Source of the DNA: Anaerolineae bacterium
GTDB lineage: Bacteria > Chloroflexota > Anaerolineae > JAADDB01
Length of the DNA: 7,908 bases
Direction of reading: 5' to 3'
NCBI GenBank assembly: GCA_015486895.1
Contig: WFQT01000068.1
Span: 1-7,908 of the forward strand
In this document: positions 1-6,082 of the stretch, in pieces
How the letters are laid out: the number at the start of each line of letters is the position of its first letter
How positions within the stretch are numbered: the stretch's first letter is position 1
The notes under the pieces: model-generated
Databases searched by the model: none
What the model was told of the DNA's origin: nothing
Seen by the model: only the letters and a program-made list of their open reading frames with translations
Translations under genes and position numbers: made by a program

Positions 1-30
1 CTGTGGCCTGCCTGTGCGGGCACACCACAG
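1..30 (+). repeat. Imperfect hairpin at the window edge
   Basis: Positions 1-6 pair perfectly with 25-30 (CTGTGG/CCACAG), and 13-16 pair with 21-24 (TGTG/CACA) around a CGGG tetraloop. A six-base internal bulge (7-12) lies on the 5' side. No U-tract follows, so this is not a standard intrinsic terminator. It could be the 3' end of a longer leader or of an upstream gene outside the window. No riboswitch consensus was recognised. Confidence 0.4.
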
Positions 31-40
31 CGAATGAAAA

Positions 41-100
41 CGCCCCCTATCCCCCAACCTTGGGGGGAGAAACACACCCTCAGAATTGGGGGGCGGGGGG
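41..100 (+). promoter_or_regulatory. C-tract/G-tract leader upstream of the ABC operon
   Basis: Two runs of five C (43-47 and 51-55) are followed by three runs of six G (62-67, 88-93 and 95-100, the last two split by one C). Positions 51-56 pair perfectly with 61-66 in a tight hairpin with a four-base loop, but the later G-runs can compete for the same C-runs. The G-runs alone could also form a G-quadruplex. The block ends 8 bases before the Shine-Dalgarno of the substrate-binding protein gene, so folding could affect ribosome access. The tracts are seen directly. The regulatory role is inference. Confidence 0.4.
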
Positions 101-108
101 CTATTTTC

Positions 109-115
109 AAAGGAG
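109..115 (+). promoter_or_regulatory. Ribosome binding site of the substrate-binding protein
   Basis: AAAGGAG lies 8 bases before the ATG at 124. It decides the start: the upstream in-frame ATG at 34 would run through the C/G-tract leader and put a polar 30-residue extension ahead of an otherwise perfect lipoprotein signal. Confidence 0.85.
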
Positions 116-123
116 TTATTCTT

Positions 124-1068
124 ATGAAACGTTGGTTACTTTTTTTGTTAGCTTTGGCACTGGTCCTACCAACCATGACCGCATGCCAAAAACAGGAAGA
201 TAGCAGTCTCAAAGTCGCTCTCCTCCCAATCATGGACGCTCTGCCCTATTACGTGGCTCAACAAAAGGGATACTTCGCCGACGAAGGACTCCAGGCAAAG
301 GCAATTTTCGTGAAAAGTGCCCAAGAGCGAGACACCCTTTTGCAAACAAACCAGGTGGATGGCGCTCTTGCAGACCTGATCAGCGTCGGTTTATTCGACC
401 GCGACAACACCGAACTGAAAGTCGTAGGCACCATTATGCACGCCACCAGCAGCACACCACAATTCCGACTGCTCGCCTCACCCCAAAGCAAAGTGCAAAC
501 CCCGGCGGAGATGAAAGGGGTACCGGTAGCCATTTCACAGCACACTGTCATCGAATACATCACCGACCGGCTGCTGGAAGCAGAAGGACTCACACCAGAG
601 GAGATCAAAATCACGGAAGTGACCCAAATCCCAGTCCGTTTTGAGCTGCTCATGCAAGGGAAAGTACAAGCGGCAACTCTACCGGAGCCGTTGGCCAGTG
701 GCGCTATGGCAAAAGGCGCTAAGCTCATTGTCGATGACAGCCAACACCCACAGTACGCTCAGTCTCTATTAGTTTTTAGCAGCAAATCCTTAAACGCCAA
801 ACCACATACCGTGGCCAAATTCATGCAGGCCTGGTACAAAGCCGCTGCAGAAATTAACGCCCACCCCAACAGCTACAAAGCGCTTTTGCTCGAAAAGGGA
901 AGGGTCCCGCCATTTATTAAAGAGAGCTACCAGGTGCCAACCTACCCGGTCAACCTGCTGCCAACCGAAGCGGAAGTCAAAGATGTCAGCGACTGGATGC
1001 TCTCCAAAAAGCTCATCGACAAGCCATTGGACTACCAAGCGGTGGTAGCGACCAATTTGAAGCCGTAA
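124..1068 (+). CDS. ABC transporter substrate-binding lipoprotein (nitrate/sulfonate/taurine type)
   Basis: This 314-residue protein is the extracytoplasmic binding component of an ABC importer. Residues 1-20 form a lipoprotein signal peptide: MKRW, a long Leu/Ala-rich core, then TMTA before Cys21, the likely lipidated residue. The mature protein opens with a polar linker, then a beta strand (KVALLPIMDALPYYVAQQKG) typical of the NMT1/SsuA/TauA superfamily, followed by 'GYFADEGL'. Later family-like features are 'ADLISVG', 'TPAEMKGVPVAIS' and 'LMQGKVQAATLPEPLAS'. The Cys-rich motif of HMP-binding ThiY proteins is absent, and nothing visible fixes the substrate. The length is normal for the family. 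It is the first gene of an operon with the ATPase and permease, followed by a 66-base gap containing a strong hairpin. Candidate substrates are sulfonates, nitrate/bicarbonate-like anions, pyrimidine precursors or other small organic ions. Family assignment is confident; substrate is not. Confidence 0.92.
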   Translation: MKRWLLFLLALALVLPTMTACQKQEDSSLKVALLPIMDALPYYVAQQKGYFADEGLQAKAIFVKSAQERDTLLQTNQVDGALADLISVGLFDRDNTELKVVGTIMHATSSTPQFRLLASPQSKVQTPAEMKGVPVAISQHTVIEYITDRLLEAEGLTPEEIKITEVTQIPVRFELLMQGKVQAATLPEPLASGAMAKGAKLIVDDSQHPQYAQSLLVFSSKSLNAKPHTVAKFMQAWYKAAAEINAHPNSYKALLLEKGRVPPFIKESYQVPTYPVNLLPTEAEVKDVSDWMLSKKLIDKPLDYQAVVATNLKP

Positions 1069-1083
1069 AGGCTAAAACAACAA

Positions 1084-1112
1084 GCACGGCGCGCCAGAAA
1101 AATGCGCCGTGC
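1084..1112 (+). repeat. Perfect intercistronic hairpin between binding protein and ATPase genes
   Basis: GCACGGCGC (1084-1092) and GCGCCGTGC (1104-1112) form a perfect 9-bp, very GC-rich stem with an 11-base, A-rich loop. No U-run follows, so full termination is unlikely. In binding-protein importers such a hairpin often protects the upstream mRNA segment and causes higher expression of the binding protein than of the membrane parts. The alternative ATPase ATG at 1102 lies inside this stem-loop, which argues for starting at 1135. Confidence 0.75.
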
Positions 1113-1134
1113 CTGCCAACAACAACGCCACATT

Positions 1135-1914
1135 ATGATCGACATCAATGGACTCACTTTCGCCTACACGGATAAAACACCTATTTTCCATGACTTCTCC
1201 TGGCACGTCACCGCCGGCGAAAGCTGGGCTGTCATCGGGCCTTCCGGTTGCGGCAAAAGCACCCTGCTATACTTAATTGCTGGGTTGCTACGCCCGCGAC
1301 AAGGGCATATTCGCGTCGCCAGGGAAAACGTTCCTCGCAAAGCGCACCGCGGCCGCACAGGCCTGATTCTGCAGGATTACGGTCTATTGCCCTGGGCTAC
1401 CATCCGGGAGAACGTGGCTTTAGGGCTACGCATCCAACGATTTTACAAACAGAGCCGCTGGCAAGACAAACCGGACAAGGTGACACAGCAAGTAGAGCGT
1501 TGGCTACAGCGATTAGGCATCTCCGAAGTAAGCAGCCATTACCCCAACCAGGTCAGCGGTGGGCAGCGGCAACGGGCCGCCATTGCCCGCACCTTGGCGC
1601 TGCAGCCGGATGTCTTGCTAATGGATGAGCCTTTCTCTTCCTTGGACGCCCTGACCCGGGAAAACTTGCAGCGCCTCACATTAGAGCTCTGGCAGGAAAC
1701 GCAATTGACTACAGTCTTAGTGACTCACAACATCGAGGAGGCAATCTACATCGGACAGCACATCTTAGTGCTGCATAATGGCATCAACAGCAAGCCGCTT
1801 GTCTTCGCCAACTCTGATGCGGGCCAAACCAATTACCGGCGAGAGGCGCATTTCCTCGCCCAATGCAACGCTCTACGCCGTATATTACAGGAGCAACAAC
1901 ATGAAACGGCGTGA
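1135..1914 (+). CDS. ABC transporter ATP-binding protein (SsuB/TauB-like)
   Basis: This 259-residue cytoplasmic ATPase powers the importer. All nucleotide-binding motifs are intact: Walker A GPSGCGKST at 35-43, Q-loop Gln80 (LILQDYGLLPW), signature SGGQ at 141-144, Walker B VLLMDEP at 160-166 with catalytic Glu165, D-loop SSLDAL, and the switch His198 (VTHNIEEA). The Q-loop text with 'LLPW' is typical of the nitrate/sulfonate/taurine group. The start at 1135 gives MIDINGLTFAY, the usual beginning of the fold. The ATG at 1102 adds 11 basic residues and lies in a hairpin. Neither start has a good Shine-Dalgarno, so translation may depend on reinitiation after the upstream stop. The C-terminal ~45 residues, including 'NYRREAHFLAQCNALRRIL', form a helical tail resembling that seen in related ATPases. 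The last 14 bases overlap the permease gene. Confidence 0.94.
   Translation: MIDINGLTFAYTDKTPIFHDFSWHVTAGESWAVIGPSGCGKSTLLYLIAGLLRPRQGHIRVARENVPRKAHRGRTGLILQDYGLLPWATIRENVALGLRIQRFYKQSRWQDKPDKVTQQVERWLQRLGISEVSSHYPNQVSGGQRQRAAIARTLALQPDVLLMDEPFSSLDALTRENLQRLTLELWQETQLTTVLVTHNIEEAIYIGQHILVLHNGINSKPLVFANSDAGQTNYRREAHFLAQCNALRRILQEQQHETA
1889..1893 (+). promoter_or_regulatory. Ribosome binding site of the permease, inside the ATPase gene
   Basis: AGGAG, 7 bases before the ATG at 1901, fixes the permease start. The open frame extends upstream to an ATG at 1778, but that would add a non-hydrophobic segment and overlap the ATPase gene by 137 bases. Confidence 0.8.
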
Positions 1915-2656
1915 TATCGCCATCGCCACTACCATCATCATCGTCATTTGGGAATTATTAGCCATTTTGCTGAAGTTAACAGTACTACCGGCACCAGGAG
2001 TTGTCTTGCTAACATTTGCCCGTGGGATGATAGGCAGCTTAGGCTATCACTTTTTAGTCAGCTTCGGCCGGGTATTAGCCAGCATCGCTATCAGCGTGGT
2101 GCTGGCAACCCCTTTAGGCCTGGCACTGGGGCAAAGCAAGCGGCTGAACCGGCTGTTTTCTCCGTTTATCTACTTGCTCTACCCCATCCCGAAGATTGTT
2201 TTCCTACCCATAATTATCCTTTTTCTCGGCGTGGGCAACTTCTCGAAAGTCTTCATTATCTCGTTAATCCTCTTCTTCCAAATTTTGGTGGTGGTACGGG
2301 ACGCCGCCAGCAATTTACGGCCGGAGCTTATTGCCTCGGTGCGCTCTTTGGGCGGTGGCCGGCGGGCATTGTTGCGCTTCGTCTATCTGCCAGCCTGCCT
2401 CCCGGCAGCATTGACGGCGCTTCGAGTCAGCATCGGTACCGCCGTAGCAGTGTTGTTCTTCGCCGAGTCCTTCGCTACCACTTCTGGCTTAGGCTATTAT
2501 ATCATCGTAGAAACCTGGGGACGCTTAGCGTACACAGAGATGTACGCCGGGGTAGTCGCTATGAGTTTACTGGGATTGCTGCTTTACCTTATCGTCGACG
2601 CTTTAGAACGCCGCTTCTGCCCCTGGCTCAACCAACAAGAACAGCCAACGTTGTAA
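1901..2656 (+). CDS. ABC transporter permease (SsuC/TauC-like)
   Basis: This 251-residue inner-membrane subunit carries about six predicted hydrophobic segments: roughly 6-28, 52-77, 87-110, 116-133, 168-192 and 215-235. The BPD_transp_1 fold is recognised by 'PSPxxV'-like text after the first helix (LPAPGVVL), 'YPIPKIVFLPIIILFLG', and the EAA loop around 141-182 (PELIASVRSLGGGRRALLRF, then VYLPACLPAALTALRVSIG) that docks on the ATPase. 'AESFATTSGLGYYI' matches the conserved region after the EAA loop. It probably works as a homodimer, since no second permease gene is present. Its start overlaps the ATPase stop by 14 bases, so the two are probably translationally coupled. The length is normal. 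No clear terminator follows, but a dense block of inverted repeats begins about 90 bases downstream. Confidence 0.93.
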   Translation: MKRRDIAIATTIIIVIWELLAILLKLTVLPAPGVVLLTFARGMIGSLGYHFLVSFGRVLASIAISVVLATPLGLALGQSKRLNRLFSPFIYLLYPIPKIVFLPIIILFLGVGNFSKVFIISLILFFQILVVVRDAASNLRPELIASVRSLGGGRRALLRFVYLPACLPAALTALRVSIGTAVAVLFFAESFATTSGLGYYIIVETWGRLAYTEMYAGVVAMSLLGLLLYLIVDALERRFCPWLNQQEQPTL

Positions 2657-2771
2657 GAAGATTCCATCGATCGGGATTGCGGCTACGGGAATGTACTTGA
2701 AGAGAACCGCAGGCGCCGAACAGAACGTCCTCTGATCGAGACTGTTCTTTCGTCGAAAGAGCGTTCTTGCC

Positions 2772-2833
2772 AATCCGACTTCCGGTCCGGCGGGCGTCAG
2801 CCCGCCTGGAGTGTCGGATTCATCCGATACTCC
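2772..2833. repeat. Inverted-repeat block 1 with two mutually exclusive folds
   Basis: Fold A: AATCCGAC (2772-2779) pairs perfectly with GTCGGATT (2813-2820). It encloses an inner stem in which GGCGGGC (2789-2795) pairs with GCCCGCC (2800-2806) around a GTCA loop, extended by TCC/GGA across one bulged base. Fold B: 2808-2818 pairs with 2823-2833 over 11 bp, with one G-T wobble and a TTCA loop. The two folds share 2808-2820 and cannot coexist. This could be a REP-like dispersed repeat or an RNA element in the 3' region of the ABC transcript. Confidence 0.65.
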
Positions 2834-2888
2834 AAATGGGTAAGTGCAAGCAGTTCGCAGCGTTTCCCCGCTCATCACACTACTTTTG

Positions 2889-2960
2889 AGCGCCACCAAT
2901 TTATTCGGTCTGGTAGGTCGAATATCGACAATTCTTGTCGATGTTGGCGCTGTAAGCGCC
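2889..2960. repeat. Inverted-repeat block 2 with competing folds
   Basis: AGCGCCA (2889-2895) pairs perfectly with TGGCGCT (2945-2951), enclosing a perfect 8-bp hairpin (ATCGACAA 2924-2931 with TTGTCGAT 2935-2942, loop TTC). Alternatively GGCGCT (2946-2951) pairs with the immediately following AGCGCC (2955-2960), loop GTA. A further small stem, GTCGA (2917-2921) with TCGAC (2925-2929), competes with the inner hairpin. The topology mirrors block 1. Confidence 0.6.
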
Positions 2961-3121
2961 TAAAAATGGGGTAATTGGCTGGTCAGAAACCGGCACGATT
3001 ATTGCTCCACTCGTCAGAATAACGCATCATCAGCATTTTTCTTGGACCTTGGCGGCCTCTCGCCACTTACCAGAAATCCAATATCAGGGACCGTCGGCGA
3101 ACCGCACAAGCAACTGTGGTT

Positions 3122-5275
3122 CTATTCTACCGCAGTCCAGCTATGTTCATGATCGGTTCCCTCCATGCTACCAAAGCATTGACGCAAAGTGGATGTTTTA
3201 TTATCCTCTACAAAGGCAGTAATTAAATCACCAGGATACAGGAGCGTGTCGCCATGGGGTATGATAACGCGACGGCCACGCCGGATAGCAACCAGGACGC
3301 ATTCCCGAGGGATGTGCAGTTCAGCCACTTTCTTGCCCCCCGCTGGTGAGTCTTGACACAGTTTGATCTCCACAAACCTGGTACTGTTTAGTCGCGCTAA
3401 TTTCAATTGCTCTCTGCGTTGCTGCATCTTCGCTTTGCGGACGATAGCGACATTGTACGCACGAACGATGTCACTCCGGCGCACAAGGCCCAGCAACTTG
3501 CGGGAATTGCTCCTATCTACCACTGGCAACCGCCCCACGTCACGCCTGCCCAAACGCCTCAAGGCTGCCCATACCGGCTCATCAGGATAAGCGACAAGCG
3601 GGGAACGTGTAGCAATGTCCGCCGCCGTCAAAGTGCTTGCCGACGGGCTAACCAGAGCGTTACGCAAATCTTGCAGGGTGATTAACCCAAACAACTCGCC
3701 ATTTTCATCCAGGACAGGGAATCCATGGTGCGCAGTCCGCTGGAACTCCTGTTCCAGATCCGGCAAACTCATCGTGGCGGGCACGGTGTCAACATCACGT
3801 GTCATGACTTCACCAACAAGCACGCTTTGCATCACGTCAATATCATGCCCATGTTCTATCCTGATGCCACGTCTGAATAATTTGATGGTGTAGATAGACC
3901 CCTGATGCAGGAGGTGGCTGGCCAGCGCAGTACTAATAGCCGTAGCCAACATAAGTGGCAGGATAATGCGGTAATCATCAGTCATCTCAAAAAGGATGAC
4001 AATAGCGGTAATCGGAGCATGGGCAGCGCCGGCGAACACAGCAGACATGCCTACCAAAGCATAAGCGCCAGGATTGGCAGTCACAGCAGGCCACAGGTAG
4101 TGAACAAGGGCTCCAAACGTCTCCCCCAACATAGAACCAAGGAACATGGATGGAGCAAAAATACCTCCCGAGCCGCCAGAGCCAAGCGTTATGGAGGTAG
4201 CAAAGAGCTTAACAAACAAAAGCACAACTGTGAGCCATACAGCCAGTTGGTCGAGCAAACCTTCCTCTATAGTGTCATAGCCAACCCCAAACACCTGGGG
4301 GAAGAAAAGGCCAATCAGACCGACAAATAGCCCTCCGATCGCTGGCTTCACGTACTCCACGACTGGCAGGGCATTAAAGAGATCCTCAGTTTTGTAGAGA
4401 AGGTGAACGAAAATCACGCCAGTCAACGCCGCCAAAACAGCCAATATCGCATAAAACCCAAATTCCCAGGCACTGACGATAGTATAGGACGGCACAGGGA
4501 ATGATGGTGTATTTCCCAGGAAAACCCGCCCTATAACACTGGCAGTTACTGCTGCTATGACCACGCTGCTGAAGTAACCTGCGCTGAACTCCCCTACAAC
4601 AATCTCCAAGGCGAAGAAAACGCCGGCGATTGGTGTGTTAAAAGTTGCAGCTATGCCGCCTGCCGCACCACAAGCCACCAGATTACGAACACGCTTGTCC
4701 GAGAGGTGCATTATCTGCCCTAATGTAGACCCTAAGGCAGAGCCAATCTGTACAATAGGGCCCTCGCGCCCCACAGATCCGCCGGTGCCGATACAAATAG
4801 ACGAAGCCAAAGATTTGATCACTACCACGATTGGACGAATGCGACCGCCATGCAGAGCCATAGCTTCCATTACTTCCGGCACACCATGCCCTTTGGCCTC
4901 ACGGGCGAAGAAGTAAATCATTGGCCCAACGAAAAGCCCGCCAATAATGGGTGCAAGAACGACATAGTAAATTCCAAGAAACCCAGCACCCCGAGGAAAC
5001 CACTCGAAGGCTAACGTCCGGACAGAGGAAATAAGCCAACGAAAGAATACAGCACCAAAACCTGCACCCATCCCCACAACCAAAGCAGTGATGAGAAGTA
5101 CCATCTGTTCAGGTGGCTGGTAGCGGTTAAGGAGCGCTGCGATGCGATTACGCAGCTCTTCCAGATAATTAGTCGCGAGCAGGCTTTCAGTCCCCTCGAC
5201 TGTATCCGCCAAATCCGCGGGCGGAAAAGCCAAGGTGACTTTCATCCCTGCTTTTGGCATCACAGGTCCGGCCAT
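3122..5275 (-). CDS. CLC chloride channel/transporter with two CBS domains and a TrkA_C domain
   Basis: This 717-residue membrane protein moves chloride or a similar anion. Residues ~56-470 are the CLC core, with the three anion-pathway motifs GHGVP (129-133), GREGP (169-173, gating Glu171) and GIFAP (371-375). The Tyr of the inner gate is probably Tyr462 (SIYT). At the 'proton glutamate' site of the E. coli exchanger ClcA, the aligned text is FALEIVVG: the first Glu is kept (224) but the second is Ile225. Known CLC channels also lack that Glu. Two cytoplasmic CBS domains (~487-541 and ~552-607) are followed by a TrkA_C/RCK_C domain (~632-702) containing 'VLVAIRRGRRVIIPHGDTLL', a likely ligand-sensing module. 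I chose ATG 5275 because a GAGGGGAG Shine-Dalgarno lies just upstream. A GTG at 5290 would place that site inside the gene. It is transcribed alone, convergent with the ABC operon. Confidence 0.94.
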   Translation of the reverse strand: MAGPVMPKAGMKVTLAFPPADLADTVEGTESLLATNYLEELRNRIAALLNRYQPPEQMVLLITALVVGMGAGFGAVFFRWLISSVRTLAFEWFPRGAGFLGIYYVVLAPIIGGLFVGPMIYFFAREAKGHGVPEVMEAMALHGGRIRPIVVVIKSLASSICIGTGGSVGREGPIVQIGSALGSTLGQIMHLSDKRVRNLVACGAAGGIAATFNTPIAGVFFALEIVVGEFSAGYFSSVVIAAVTASVIGRVFLGNTPSFPVPSYTIVSAWEFGFYAILAVLAALTGVIFVHLLYKTEDLFNALPVVEYVKPAIGGLFVGLIGLFFPQVFGVGYDTIEEGLLDQLAVWLTVVLLFVKLFATSITLGSGGSGGIFAPSMFLGSMLGETFGALVHYLWPAVTANPGAYALVGMSAVFAGAAHAPITAIVILFEMTDDYRIILPLMLATAISTALASHLLHQGSIYTIKLFRRGIRIEHGHDIDVMQSVLVGEVMTRDVDTVPATMSLPDLEQEFQRTAHHGFPVLDENGELFGLITLQDLRNALVSPSASTLTAADIATRSPLVAYPDEPVWAALRRLGRRDVGRLPVVDRSNSRKLLGLVRRSDIVRAYNVAIVRKAKMQQRREQLKLARLNSTRFVEIKLCQDSPAGGKKVAELHIPRECVLVAIRRGRRVIIPHGDTLLYPGDLITAFVEDNKTSTLRQCFGSMEGTDHEHSWTAVE

Positions 5276-6072
5276 TGTCTCCCCTCGCACGCATCCCCGG
5301 CCCTCACGATAGGGTCATGCTGAAAGGTATGCCTAACCCGAGCCGTTACAGCCCGTCCAGTTGTTCTCAAGGGTCACTGGGTGCAGGTTTAGAAACGACA
5401 GCACGGCGACGTACATCGGGACTGTCCACTCGCGGCAGGATCCAAGAGGCAGATAAACTTGAATAGAGGGGGTGCGATGCCATACAAATACACCAACAGG
5501 CATAAGACGACTCGCCATCATACCGCTCTCTTTTGCAGTCTTTGTCAGGGACTACTAAACAAACACCTGTTTCTCACTTTTATTTTACAACTTTTACCGG
5601 CATCCTGCAAGTGGTATTTACGGCCGGCGCTTCCAGAATAGCGCCTATTATAGCGCAACAAGCCACAACCAACGTAGGGCAAGTAGCCAGAAATTGGACA
5701 GTAGAGTACAGTATTGCCTGCCATTGATAAAATCTGGCTCCTGTTCCTGTTCGCATTGCTATGGGGTGCTGGCGAGGGATCACGCTCTTCGTGGCTAACT
5801 GTTATAGCCGGCAAATAATCCCCCGGAGGGCCGATGAGGATGATTGCCAGGACTTTTAAGCACTGCCTTTGCTATAGGTGCCGGGCCCGGCCCTAATTTG
5901 CCGGACACTGCTTTGACCTTACAAGTAGCTGTTACACAGCCCTACTGGTTGCCGGCGCAGCTACCCTATTAGCCGTTTTGCTAGTAGAATGGGCTCGCCG
6001 TCTACAACTGCCCGTATCACTTCCCCTGCCGGAGAAGTCATTTATCCTGAATAGCGGCAAAGGAGAAAGCAG
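5276..6072. other. Long intergenic region without an intact gene
   Basis: About 800 bases separate the divergent CLC and thyX genes. GAGGGGAG (complement of 5279-5286) is the CLC ribosome binding site, with AGGGG ending 5 bases before its ATG. Several frames of 60-90 codons are open here on both strands (for example from 5477 and 5533 on +, and 5814 to 5545 on -). None shows a recognisable domain, and they overlap one another. Small repeats include two ATAGCGC copies at 5638-5644 and 5650-5656. I could not pick out a convincing promoter pair for either flanking gene. The 3' half may be a decayed gene, listed separately. Confidence 0.5.
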
Positions 6073-6082
6073 ATGCAAGTAA
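5705..6082 (+). pseudogene. Possible decayed membrane-protein gene upstream of thyX
   Basis: One forward frame carries protein-like hydrophobic stretches interrupted by in-frame stops at 5816 and 5894. They are IDKIWLLFLFALLWGAG (from about 5723), a short piece opening with ATG 5834 behind a GGAGG (5825-5829), and TALLVAGAATLLAVLLVEWA (from about 5936), ending at TAA 6080-6082. A second frame (5844-5970) is also open and reads like 'TAFAIGAGPGPNLPDTAL', so a frameshift plus stops could explain the pattern. The last piece overlaps the thyX start by 10 bases, as a formerly coupled upstream gene would. I do not recognise the family. It could instead be non-coding DNA with chance hydrophobic frames. 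Confidence 0.3.
6059..6065 (+). promoter_or_regulatory. Ribosome binding site of thyX
   Basis: AAAGGAG lies 7 bases before the ATG at 6073, a near-ideal site that fixes the start. Confidence 0.85.

Larger units (their letters stand above)
2657..3121. other. Hairpin-rich intergenic region between convergent genes
   Basis: These 465 bases separate the 3' ends of the ABC operon and the CLC gene. I see no convincing gene. A frame continuing past the permease stop stays open to 2974 but has no start codon near its beginning and encodes an Arg/Ser-rich sequence without a fold-like pattern. Several inverted repeats occur: TCTTT/AAAGA around 2746-2760, a first block at 2772-2833 and a second at 2889-2960. 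No stem is followed by a proper U-run on either strand, so how transcription ends here is unclear. Positions 2975-3121 hold only weak stems. Confidence 0.6.

Noticed and set aside
1..100. Riboswitch (TPP, cobalamin, molybdenum cofactor) in the leader
   Set aside because: Structured, but no conserved core of any of these classes was recognised. Only part of the leader may be in the window.
34..123. N-terminal extension of the binding protein from the ATG at 34
   Set aside because: No Shine-Dalgarno there. It translates the C/G-tract leader and would bury the lipoprotein signal that starts cleanly at 124 behind AAAGGAG.
2603..2899. Minus-strand frame of 98 codons overlapping the permease end
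   Set aside because: It translates the inverted repeats and the antisense of the permease. No recognisable domain or ribosome binding site. Such frames over repeats are commonly mis-annotated as hypothetical proteins.
2946..2966. Hairpin followed by TAAAAA as an intrinsic terminator
   Set aside because: On the + strand the stem is followed by A-residues, not U. On the - strand the run lies before the stem, so neither orientation fits.
2657..2974. Open frame continuing in phase after the permease stop (about 105 codons)
   Set aside because: No start codon near its beginning. The product is Arg/Ser-rich with no fold-like pattern, and the openness is explained by GC-rich hairpins lacking stops.
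3905..4330. Plus-strand frame of 141 codons inside the CLC gene
   Set aside because: Antisense shadow of a gene with intact CLC motifs. The product is polar and low in recognisable features.
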